Source of the DNA: Linderina pennispora | Taxonomy: Eukaryota > Kickxellomycota > Kickxellomycetes > Kickxellales > Kickxellaceae | DNA length: 64,000 nt | Direction: 5' to 3' | Assembly: GCF_002104995.1 (NCBI RefSeq) | Contig: NW_024468256.1 | Location: 516,001-580,000, forward strand | Shown here: positions 52,652 to 61,121 of the stretch, piece after piece | Layout: every line of letters begins with the position of its first letter | Position numbering within the stretch: the stretch's first letter is position 1 | Made by a program: the position numbers and the translations under genes | Notes under the pieces: generated by a model | Seen by the model: only the letters and a program-made list of their open reading frames with translations | Database searches by the model: none | Told to the model about the DNA's origin: nothing

Positions 52652-53065
52652 CTACTCAGTGTCTCCAAGCAGACTAGCGACTGATGCCCAATCGGCCAGA
52701 ACATACGCTACAACCAGATTGTTTAGGGCCTCTGAGACCTCGCTATTCTCTGAAGCTGCCTGGAGAACAAGAGCACGAGTGTTTACCATCATGCGGATCC
52801 CCAGCGCGGCTGCTGCCATAGTGACTCCCACCTCCTTACTGCCCATGCTGCCAGCGTTCCTCTCCAGTCTCTGGATAACTTCATTTGGGTCTGGTGGGCT
52901 CAAATGTGTTTCGGTGGTAGCTCCTGCACCTAAAACTGGGGTGCTAACTGCATCGGCAATGAAATGGGGTTTATTGGCCGGCCAGTGAGATAGAACTTGG
53001 GATGCCCTTCGAGTCCAAGATCCCCAACTTCCATTACTGGTATCGACAGTGCTTTTATGTGCCAT
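52652..53065 (-). CDS. Hypothetical protein of 137 residues
   Basis: Not recognised. An intact ATG-started frame: MAHKSTVDTSNGSWGSWTRR, a Pro-rich middle (STPVLGAGATTETHLSPPDP), and an Ala/Leu-rich helical C-terminal half (VTMAAAALGIRMMVNTRALV, ALNNLVVAYVLADWASVASL). It lies at the edge of the AT-rich accessory region. It could be a small soluble helical protein; no conserved motif. Sequence around 53200-53440 repeats a CCTCAAAGCT element and may hold diverged related segments. Confidence 0.4.
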   Translation of the reverse strand: MAHKSTVDTSNGSWGSWTRRASQVLSHWPANKPHFIADAVSTPVLGAGATTETHLSPPDPNEVIQRLERNAGSMGSKEVGVTMAAAALGIRMMVNTRALVLQAASENSEVSEALNNLVVAYVLADWASVASLLGDTE

Positions 53066-54964
53066 GTTGTTAGATATTACGTAGGCTGTTAAAACAAGTC
53101 AAAGATGAGGAGGGCAATCGTCAGAGGTTAGAATCACCTGCCCTTGTCATTTTCACAGACCATATCTTTTGATATGAGCTAGGGTTCTAGCACAGAGCCT
53201 AACTCACCTCAAAGCTAGCCAAATTGGCTACTACCAATGAGCGTGCCATTTTGATCTCAGGACGCACAGACCGAGGAATGACTGTCAAACACATCACACC
53301 ATCAGTAATCCTTCGCTCAGTATTTTGAGAACTAGAGCAGCTGCTTCTGTCCAGGTAACCAGGGTCCAAATGTGCCATAGCGCAGATATTGTCCGAGTAA
53401 CTCCCCTGGATCTGACATCCTCAAAGCTGGCTGCCCGTGTAAGATAAGCGAATGTTCCAGTTATTCCTGTGCTCCATTTATGATGTATATGTATTCTGAT
53501 TGAGGCAAAACTAGTATCAGCTAAGAAGCTAAAGAGGACTCTACCACTGTGGATACACAGCCAATTATGTAGACTGGACACAGTAGTGGCATGACTGTAT
53601 GGATCTGATTGTAAGCCTCAACACTAATATGTAACAGGCTCCACCTCTGATCCAGACGGCAGCCGACATTTTCCTCATGCATTAATTTTCATGGCTCCGA
53701 GTTTAACATGTTTGTGCACGGTGACCCGTTTGAAACAGCGATGCCAGGAATTTATTGTGCAGAGTTCAAGGAGAACTGCGAGCGACGGAATCGGATTAAC
53801 GCATTTGGAGCGACAAGGCGGCTTCCAACTATCTGATCACTGGGTCTAAGGGAACCCATGGACTCGAACCCCCATGCTACAATAGCCTCAATCACTATTC
53901 AGAATGGCAGATACTATCTAGTAGCGGATAGCCACCCCTTCGCCTTACTACCCCTTCCCCCTTCTTTCATAGAGCACATTTTCATACACTTCTATAAATC
54001 ATGAAAGGATTATTGCAAGACAAATGTATCTAAATAGTTGCAGAAGACTGTTCTCCATGTATATCGCACGCGAGATACCACAAGCAGATTTGTACCTTCA
54101 GGTAGTATTGCTCTATTAGTTGCCCAGCGAGCATATATGTCGGATGATAAAACTACAACTAGCATTGGCCAACAACACAAACATGAACTCCTGGATGTTT
54201 CTTGATGCATTTTTTTTTTTGGCTAACATGCTTATATACCAACGCAAAAAGGGTCCAGTCAACTACATTGAAATATCCAATTTGCTGAAGTGCTGCAGCT
54301 AGGGAGGAGGCTACTGCAGTCTGAAGAACTAGACATTCCAAGTACACCCTCTGCCTGTGGTTGGGTAGGGCTGTCGACAACATAGTACACGTTGTCAATC
54401 CATGGGTCTATGATTTCCGTCTCAATGGCAGTACCAAGCGCCCTTGCTTGGCCACAGGCAAGGCCAGTACTGGTATCAAGATCAAAATTCTATCCTGAAT
54501 GGCGCCAATGCTGTCCCTCCAAACTCTTTCACCCAATTATATCTGTTGATGCTTAGGCTCACTGGAGCCGAACTAATTGAGCCCGCGAGCCTGAATATGA
54601 GACTTGCAAGCACAGGCAAGGATAGCTTTATTTTATAAAAGTAGTGAAAAAGGTACGCAGCCCTGGAGTTGCGGTCAGAATAGTCTGTATTTATAAAAAC
54701 CCAACTCAGGAATGCTCTTCAGTATATCCATATTATCAAGCCCTCATTGGCAATATTTGTGGTTGGTATACTGGGAAAGTATTAAATTGTTTAAACCATG
54801 AGGGTGATGTAACTTTGCTCACTAAGAATCCATGACAGTGTTTGCGTTATATACACCACAAAGAACTGGCAATTGCTAAATGAGCAGCATCGTGTGGGAA
54901 GTTGCATGTGGCGTGGTACTGTTGTGTTTTGCGTATAAATTTTGAAATATGCAAAGAGTAAACT
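53066..54964. other. AT-rich accessory stretch without a supported gene
   Basis: No intact gene. Open frames are short and scattered. A tRNA-like B-box lies at 53857-53867 on the minus strand (separate entry). Compared with the flanking genes the composition is AT-richer and codon structure is lost, as expected for decayed mobile or duplicated DNA. This interval is where the missing C-terminal half of the Fanzor-like ORF would be expected; I see no RuvC or zinc-ribbon motif in it. Confidence 0.5.
53857..53867 (-). other. Pol III B-box-like sequence, possible tRNA or tRNA-derived relic
   Basis: GGTTCGAGTCC matches the B-box/T-loop consensus exactly. The expected T-stem pairs poorly and no clean cloverleaf or A-box is found upstream, so a functional tRNA is not supported; a decayed tRNA or SINE is possible. 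Confidence 0.3.
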
Positions 54965-56011
54965 TTAAACTGAAGAAGAAGAGAAAGATATGTTACGCGG
55001 CCGTGCCAGTGCACCTCCATATCTAGCTGCTGCTTTCCTTGCTTCTGTTGCTGCCCTCTTTGCTGCGTTGATCTTGGTAACCTCCTCACGTGTTTTCGAA
55101 ATAAACACCTGCTTGATTATTTGCTTGTCCAAACGCACATGGCCTGGGATCCATGATGTCTGCAGAGGCAAGCATTGGGGGGGAGACTTGCCAAGCTGCT
55201 CATTCTCAATAAGCTGGCATAGGTGAATATATGCACGCAGATGCTGAAGTGGATTTACCTTGGCATCATAGTATCGGCTGTCTTTGGCGAATCTGTGCTT
55301 GGCATCATAGGCACTAAGGACTGGTGCCAGCTTGTTGTAGATTGCAAGCATCGGTGGGGTGAGCACACTGAGATCAGGGTGCCTAGAGGCAACTGCCTGG
55401 CGGAGCTTCTGTGCAGGCATGTAAATATACACTTGACATGCATTATTGAACTCAGCCTTGGACACATTGCCCATTGTACTGTGTAGTGTGTTTTTGCGGC
55501 TGCGAATATCAATCAATTTGGCCAGAATCCGCTGTAGGCAAGTGCCATAGTGCAACACAATGTTGTTCTTGTATGCTGTCATCAGCTCGGTATCCATGTA
55601 TGTTGCCACTTGAGTCATTTCGCGCTCGCCATGTAGCTCGATATCGCCATTATGTAATAGATAATCATAAATATGGTATCTAACTACATCACCGAAATCT
55701 GCGCTTAACAGTTCTGACCTGTCCTTCCAGTTGATGAAATCCTCGGCAGATATGGCCGTCTTTTCCTTCAGATTGTGGTATATAAATAAATAAATGGAAC
55801 GAAAGAATCCCTTTTTCACAAGTATTGAAGGGTCAAAGGCATCATCATCAGCTAGTTGATGGAGTAATATCCATGGTGCAAGCATGTATGTATGCTCTTT
55901 GATGATATTGACGCTGTGTACAAATTGCTCTAGGCGGGGCAACATAGAATCACGGAAGCCAATACCACCAAGTGATGTCTTTATGACAGCAGTGCTGCGG
56001 GTAATATTCAT
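54965..56011 (-). CDS. Fanzor (eukaryotic TnpB-like) N-terminal-region protein, probably truncated
   Basis: 348 residues from MNITRSTAVIKTSLGGIGFR. From memory, the helical pattern resembles the N-terminal half of fungal Fanzor1-type proteins: HSVNIIKEHTYMLAPWILLH, YMDTELMTAYKNNIVLHYGT, RYYDAKVNPLQHLRAYIHLC, and especially LPLQTSWIPGHVRLDKQIIK, which resembles the conserved PLRTSIIPKHIRxD segment. Fanzors are RNA-guided nucleases carried by eukaryotic transposons, with a RuvC core and zinc finger in the C-terminal half. Here the frame ends after an Ala/Lys tail (NAAKRAATEARKAAARYGGA) with no RuvC motif, and none is visible downstream. So the ORF is either a broken element or a domesticated N-terminal protein. 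The assignment needs a profile search. Confidence 0.42.
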   Translation of the reverse strand: MNITRSTAVIKTSLGGIGFRDSMLPRLEQFVHSVNIIKEHTYMLAPWILLHQLADDDAFDPSILVKKGFFRSIYLFIYHNLKEKTAISAEDFINWKDRSELLSADFGDVVRYHIYDYLLHNGDIELHGEREMTQVATYMDTELMTAYKNNIVLHYGTCLQRILAKLIDIRSRKNTLHSTMGNVSKAEFNNACQVYIYMPAQKLRQAVASRHPDLSVLTPPMLAIYNKLAPVLSAYDAKHRFAKDSRYYDAKVNPLQHLRAYIHLCQLIENEQLGKSPPQCLPLQTSWIPGHVRLDKQIIKQVFISKTREEVTKINAAKRAATEARKAAARYGGALARPRNISFSSSSV

Positions 56012-56869
56012 TTGAGAAATTCAATAGGCAAGTAAGAAGAGAAATGATGCTGTTCAGTTTTGCTTTATTATGTATGCATAGCATTAAGAACTTTTTATTA
56101 ATAATGATCTGGCTTGCATTATTCTTGGGGCCCTTAGCACTGATACAGTCTCTTGAATAAGTCTATACAGACTGGGTCCATTGTAGCCCAAATACTACTG
56201 CTTACGCATGTTCATAAGACAAATTAATTTATAAAATAAACCCGTAAATATTGTCATCCTGAACGAACGTCTCGTGACGTTCTGGAAACATTAGTCGAAC
56301 AGCAGTGACTGCTGCCCTCCCTCCTCTCCCTCTCTTCCGAAAAATTTTCCGGTAAGGAGCTCATCCATAGAGGTACTAGCTCCCTTTTTTATACGTGTCG
56401 GATGATACTCAGAAGCTCACCCTCCACGTTTCATTTATGATTTCATCTAAAATTTCATTTTAAATTTCTATCTTAATTTCGGTCTTTAATACAGAAAGGT
56501 TCCCAGCAGTCACTGCTGTGATGACTAATGCATGAATGCTAGAAGAGCTATATGGTCCTATTCAATAGGTGCTCATAGATAAATATCCTAAGAGTGTTGC
56601 GCAGCTGGTGATGACCACCATGATGACGCCATGGAGGTTATCAGGCCAACTGACAATGAGAGCAGCTCTTGCGCTGAACCAGTGGAGATATATAGTGGAG
56701 ACCTGTGACCACTACAATAACAGCTTGTCACCCTAGTTTTACCGATGAGGTCAGATGCCGCACAAGATCAAAAGGAGTTTACGGAACAAGCCACTCAAAC
56801 TCGTGTTGAAGCTTAAGAGTTTTATCTTTTTAACCAATTTAAAAGGTTCTAGCGGACAGTCGGACACCT
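56012..56869. other. AT-rich stretch with palindromes, no gene
   Basis: No supported gene. A perfect 7-bp inverted repeat with 4-nt loop lies at 56265-56282, and two self-palindromic 16-mers (around 56299-56314 and 56503-56518) are reverse complements of each other. Repeated ATTTCATTT-type runs lie between them. These could be relics of a transposon end, regulatory palindromes, or chance. Confidence 0.45.
56265..56282. repeat. Perfect inverted repeat GAACGTC-TCGT-GACGTTC
   Basis: Seven-base arms around TCGT, just upstream of the Fanzor-like ORF start; it could form a hairpin or be a binding palindrome. Confidence 0.6.
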
Positions 56870-57300
56870 TTTGGACTATAAAATCTTATTTATAGGTAAA
56901 GATTCTGGTCTCCCCAAGGTGGGTGTGAGCTCAGTTGCGATTGATACTGACGACAATATGGCGATTGTTCCAGCGAGTGTCAACACTGCAAAAATATATG
57001 ACAGCTGCTATGAGCTGGTCAGTAGCACGCAGCGCTGTAGCGAGGGATTTGGATAATGTGCCAGTGACTATTGAGCACCGGGTTAAGGGGAGGAACTGGA
57101 AACTGATAATACCAGATGGAATCAGGTTCATATGGGATGTTAGGCAGCTAAAGAGGCACTGTGAACTACGTAGCAGCAAGATGATATTGACAAGTTTTGA
57201 CGGCAGTTACATTTGGAGGCAAGGGCTTGGATATTTGAAGATCACTACCCTATTGGCAACTACTCCAAGCTTCTGATTACTGCGTCTTTGGGACTAATCG
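56870..57300 (+). pseudogene. Decayed copy of the neighbouring beta-rich (Tubby-like) gene
   Basis: Frames at 56871-57056 and 56935-57276 contain stretches parallel to the intact gene at 57861-58475: KVGVSSVAIDTDDN against KVIVSSTDIDVDDD, and VTIEHRVKGRNWKLIIPDGI against QTVEHRKKGKSWKMTVPSGK, then ILTSFDGSYIWRQGLGYLKI against VIASFDSYYFWKKEPGYLKL. The copy lacks a start-to-stop frame and shifts between frames, so it is not translatable as a whole. It lies about 600 bp from the intact copy in the same orientation, indicating a tandem duplication followed by decay. Confidence 0.65.
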
Positions 57301-57860
57301 CCTAAACAAACCTGGAGAAGACTACGGATGAGTTGAGAAGAAGAGGGGATATGCGTATTCAAGGAATGGCGTTAGGGTCTTGGTAATTGAATGTTTGCCT
57401 ATATACATCTGAAAAATTCATCACTGCAGCTGCTATAGTTTTAGCGAGATATGGTGATATTAGCGGGTCTTGTCCTGCACGACCCTAGGCAATAGAGCTG
57501 ATAGTTTTGAGCCAAGAAGAATACTTACAGCAAACATAGATGACAGTGCTCCCGGTGTCTTTGAAGCTAAATGTTTCCGTCAAGCCTGCTAATTTGTGAA
57601 CTAAGCAAGCTGAGAATTGTTCGATATTCGAAATAGGATTTTGGCTGCATGGATCGGAGATTAACTGGCACGAATCCGATCATTGAGCGGCATGAACACA
57701 TCGCTTTGAATCAGCCAAGACCGCCTGATATCTTGGCACATGAAAATCTCCGGGTAGGTGAGAAATAAAATTGGCATATAGTGCTAGCTAGCCTGGCCAT
57801 CTTCAAGTATCAATCTGCCTAGTTGTTTCTCTTCACTCCTGGATATTTTTTTTGTAAACT
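57301..57860. other. Intergenic between the decayed and intact copies
   Basis: No supported gene; CT-rich leader (TTTCTCTTCACTCC) and a T-run precede the ATG at 57861. Confidence 0.45.
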
Positions 57861-58475
57861 ATGCAACTTGCTGACACCTACACTTTCTTCCTCGGAGCAA
57901 ACAAAAAGGATTGGGTTGCCTATGCAGGCACATTCAAAACATATGCTGATGCTGTGAAATCTGGCCGCAAACCACTCAATTACTACGCTGGTCTTTCAAA
58001 AGTAATTGTCAGCTCCACAGACATCGATGTTGACGATGATCAGGCTGCTATTGCAAAGACAGCAGCCTCCAACGATATAGCCGTGGTAGCCACTATTGAC
58101 TGGTCGACAGTTCGCAAGGCCGAGGTGACAGGACTGACCGGGCCACCGCAGACAGTCGAACACAGAAAGAAGGGGAAGAGCTGGAAGATGACGGTGCCAA
58201 GTGGAAAAAAGTACAAGTGGGAGATTGAGGAGCCAAAGAGACGCTGGAGGTTATGCAATGGCGATGAGGTGATTGCGAGCTTCGACAGCTATTACTTTTG
58301 GAAGAAGGAGCCCGGGTACTTGAAGCTCCATGGTGTCCACGACACCGACACAAAGCTCTTGATCCTTGCATCATGGGGGTTGGTAGCCAAGTCCCATTTT
58401 GAAAAGAGCACAATTGATAACCTCAACTCGGGCGCAATAACAGCTGGCACATATGGATTGGTGGCTCTGACATAG
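57861..58475 (+). CDS. Beta-rich lineage-specific protein, Tubby-C/DUF6593-like
   Basis: 204 residues, soluble, no signal peptide. The first 90 residues (MQLADTYTFFLGANKKDWVA) have Asp/Ala-rich segments (DIDVDDDQAAIAKTAASND). Residues about 95-175 have alternating beta-strand character: TVEHRKKGKSWKMTVPSGKK, YKWEIEEPKRRWRLCNGDEV, FDSYYFWKKEPGYLKLHGVH and LLILASWGLVAKS. This pattern resembles fungal Tubby-C-like/DUF6593 domains of unknown function, but I cannot verify it. It is intact, while a decayed copy lies upstream, so this is a duplicating family. Its setting is the accessory island next to the Fanzor-like ORF. Confidence 0.55.
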   Translation: MQLADTYTFFLGANKKDWVAYAGTFKTYADAVKSGRKPLNYYAGLSKVIVSSTDIDVDDDQAAIAKTAASNDIAVVATIDWSTVRKAEVTGLTGPPQTVEHRKKGKSWKMTVPSGKKYKWEIEEPKRRWRLCNGDEVIASFDSYYFWKKEPGYLKLHGVHDTDTKLLILASWGLVAKSHFEKSTIDNLNSGAITAGTYGLVALT

Positions 58476-58620
58476 GGTGGAAGCGCTCACATGATTATAC
58501 CATACCTATGCTTCACGTTTCAAGCAGTATAGAATTTCTTTCTCCATTTTTTAAATATTGGGTGGTGTTTATTCTGCTTCAACATATTTCCACCAGCACA
58601 CCTGCCTTTTAAAAGAATCA

Positions 58621-59595
58621 ATGGAGAAAGCATCCCAGAAAGAGCGTGAGCGCGACAAGCTCTCGAAATACCGGTACACAACAGAAATCCAGCAGATGAT
58701 GTTTGTGTTTGGCGAAGTGCAGGACCCTCTACCTGAAACCACCATGCTCATTGAAGACATTGTGCGCTCGCAAGTGATCGAAATCATTGTTATGGCGGCG
58801 GCACAAGCACAGCGGCGTGGCTCGCGCTTTATGGCGGCGGAGGACCTGATATTCCTGATCCGCCACGACCGCACCAAAGTGCTACGACTGCGTGAGTACC
58901 TGAGTTGGAAAGATGTGCGCAAAAAGGTGAAGGAGAGGGAAGACGCAGGGGAAGAGCTGATGGATGACACGAGCCCAGATAAGCCGGACCGGGCGGCCAA
59001 GGTCAAGGTCAAACTGTCGTGGGAGCTGGCAAACGCGTTTTCCGAGAACATGGTCGATGATGATGAGGACGAGAATGACGACGAGATGGCAGATGCACGG
59101 AGCGACTCGCTGAAGCGGCTGCGGGACGCCGATGAGGTCACAAAGCAGATGACAAGGGACGAATATGTGCATTATTCGGAGTGCAGGCAAGCATCGTTCA
59201 CGTTCCGCAAGGGCAAGCGGTTCCGCGACTGGGCCAATATGTCGGCGTATCTGGACACAAAGCTCAACGACGACATCATCGACATTCTGGGGTTCCTGAC
59301 GTTTGAGATGGTGTCGACAATGACGGAGACAGCACTGAAGATCAAGTATAGCCTGGACAAGGCCAAGAGCGACGCGCAGGGAGTGATTAACAACGCGCGG
59401 CGGTCAGACAGCGGGGCTAAGCGGCAGCGGACTGGAGAGGGCGAAAAGGTGACGCTGTTTGCAGGTCCACCAACAGCCAGAGCGCCGCTGGAGGCACAGC
59501 ACGTGCAGGAGGCGTTTCGACGCATGCAGCGGTCGTCGCAGCCGATACGCAACTTCAAGGGCGGGCTCACCAGGACCCGGGTGTCGCTGATTTGA
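58621..59595 (+). CDS. SPT3: SAGA subunit Spt3 (SUPT3H)
   Basis: Histone-fold subunit of SAGA that helps deliver TBP to promoters. 324 residues from MEKASQKERERDKLSKYRYT. The first histone fold is diagnostic: YRYTTEIQQMMFVFGEVQDP, LPETTMLIEDIVRSQVIEII, MAAAQAQRRGSRFMAAEDLI with FLIRHDR, and LREYLSWKDVRKK. An acidic linker (MVDDDEDENDDEM) precedes the second histone fold (YVHYSECRQASFTFRKGKRF with RDW; DIIDILGFLTFEMVSTMTE with TALKIK). The C-terminus is Ser/Arg-rich (NFKGGLTRTRVSLI). No frame errors seen. In Spt3 both folds occur in one chain, as here. Confidence 0.93.
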   Translation: MEKASQKERERDKLSKYRYTTEIQQMMFVFGEVQDPLPETTMLIEDIVRSQVIEIIVMAAAQAQRRGSRFMAAEDLIFLIRHDRTKVLRLREYLSWKDVRKKVKEREDAGEELMDDTSPDKPDRAAKVKVKLSWELANAFSENMVDDDEDENDDEMADARSDSLKRLRDADEVTKQMTRDEYVHYSECRQASFTFRKGKRFRDWANMSAYLDTKLNDDIIDILGFLTFEMVSTMTETALKIKYSLDKAKSDAQGVINNARRSDSGAKRQRTGEGEKVTLFAGPPTARAPLEAQHVQEAFRRMQRSSQPIRNFKGGLTRTRVSLI

Positions 59596-59740
59596 GTGGT
59601 TTTGATGTCTGAGCCGTACCGTTGAATAAATGCGCCATACACCATGTATATGTTGCGAGTGGCCGTGCGGTGAGTTGCCACATTCTGAGTGGCTTTAATA
59701 TGGATGTTTATATGGTTCTTTCACTGCGTATCCACCCTAT

Positions 59741-60991
59741 ATGCTATCAGCACTAGAGGCAGTTCAGTACCAAAACCAGGCACCGCCAGACACATTGCAT
59801 ACCGCTAGCTCGTCAGCGTCAACAGATATGGGCTTATCCCACATCTATGTTATCCAGAGACTTGATGGTATGGAGGTATGCGGCAAGCAGGCCAATATCA
59901 ATATCGACACGGGCGGGAACAGCATCTCTTGGGGTGAGTCGTTTGTTATCTACCGCCATGTACAGACATATTGTCACCTGCCTTCAATACCTGGTATGCC
60001 AGCGGCTACCGCACTCTAGGTGCTCTTAACCCATATCAACACAAGCCCAAGGCCGTTGAATGAATCAAACTCCCTGGTCGCCCAGTCCTCAGCTGACATC
60101 ATTATTCCAGATCTCCCCATTGATACTTCGGCTACCAGAACTGCAGTATGCACTTGTCCGCAATAGCCGTGAAGAGTTAGACCTAGACTGACGGTTTAAC
60201 CTTTTGGCAACAGCAACACTGGCGACAACCGTGTGCCAATATGTAGACAACGACAGTTGGCTAGCTGAGCGACAGAGTGGCGCACTCGAAAGCCTTCCGA
60301 GGGTTTGCGTTTCCAACCACCTCACCGGCTGAAGCTGGAGCCAGCCGTATAATTGCAAACATGTCCAGCAGGACTGCCAACCCGTAGTACAACCTGAATA
60401 GACTGAAAAACCGGCAGTTCCCACTGAGGCCCGCTTTGAATACCTAAGACATGTCTGACTCCTCAATGGGTTTGTCGCATGATCCTTCCTACTACTCAAA
60501 TGGGCCGGTTATGCACCTGTTCTACTCGGTAAACCTACCGCATGGTCTCTTCTACACCTACGGCTTTGAAGCTGCGTGCGAGCTATGCTTGCAACACTGA
60601 TGTGGTTCTTGCCGACTATGCGCTTGCTAGGGGTATGAGGGCGCTCCCATACTCAACCAACATGACTACTAGCCCAGCTACGTATATGGTGCTAAGAAAA
60701 GAAAAGTGTGAAGACGTGCATGCTGTAAGGCTGGTGCGGGCAACAGTACTTTCCGAGGTGATGTGGAACTTCATTGAGGCCATGGGACTCTCGGTCGATT
60801 TGTTTGAGCATGGCCTGTCAAGGGGCAACTTGCTGTTCCTGCAGCTTCTGGTAGACAGCCTCAAGCTGCAAAAAAAAACCAACCCGGTGTTTACCGATAG
60901 CCAAGATGCGCTACTTGGGGCCAAGCGGCCTCGGACCAAGGGTAAAAACGCAGACCTCATCGTGCGAGGCTTTGGAAAACGCGGTCTGTGA
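59741..60991 (+). pseudogene. Disrupted gene of unknown function
   Basis: Not recognised. Several frames look coding in turn: SHIYVIQRLDGMEVCGKQAN with INIDTGGNSISWG, followed by a GTGAGT donor and an intron-like stretch to CTCTAG (about 59934-60018); LNESNSLVAQSSADIIIPDL; RLPELQYALVRNSREELDLD; AEAGASRIIANMSSRTANP; PVMHLFYSVNLPHGLFYTYG with FEAACELC; then an intact 149-codon frame from 60542 that includes RLVRATVLSEVMWNFIEAMG and ends ADLIVRGFGKRGL. Some joins need single-base removal like other genes here, but in-frame stops (TGA, TAG, TAA) between segments are not explained that way. It may be a decayed gene or a real one with several missed introns. Confidence 0.4.
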
Positions 60992-61121
60992 AGCAACCTG
61001 GAAATCCAGCCGCCACACGTGGATTCTCAGAAAATGCTCACCTTGAGCCCAACTGTCCTTTTTTTTCTCGAGTCCTTCATTTTCAAAACTTTTTAGCGCT
61101 ATTTTTTCAGCTAGTTTGCAA

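Noticed and set aside
53840-53930. Functional tRNA gene
   Set aside because: Only the B-box matches; the T-stem pairs poorly and no acceptor or anticodon arm can be drawn.
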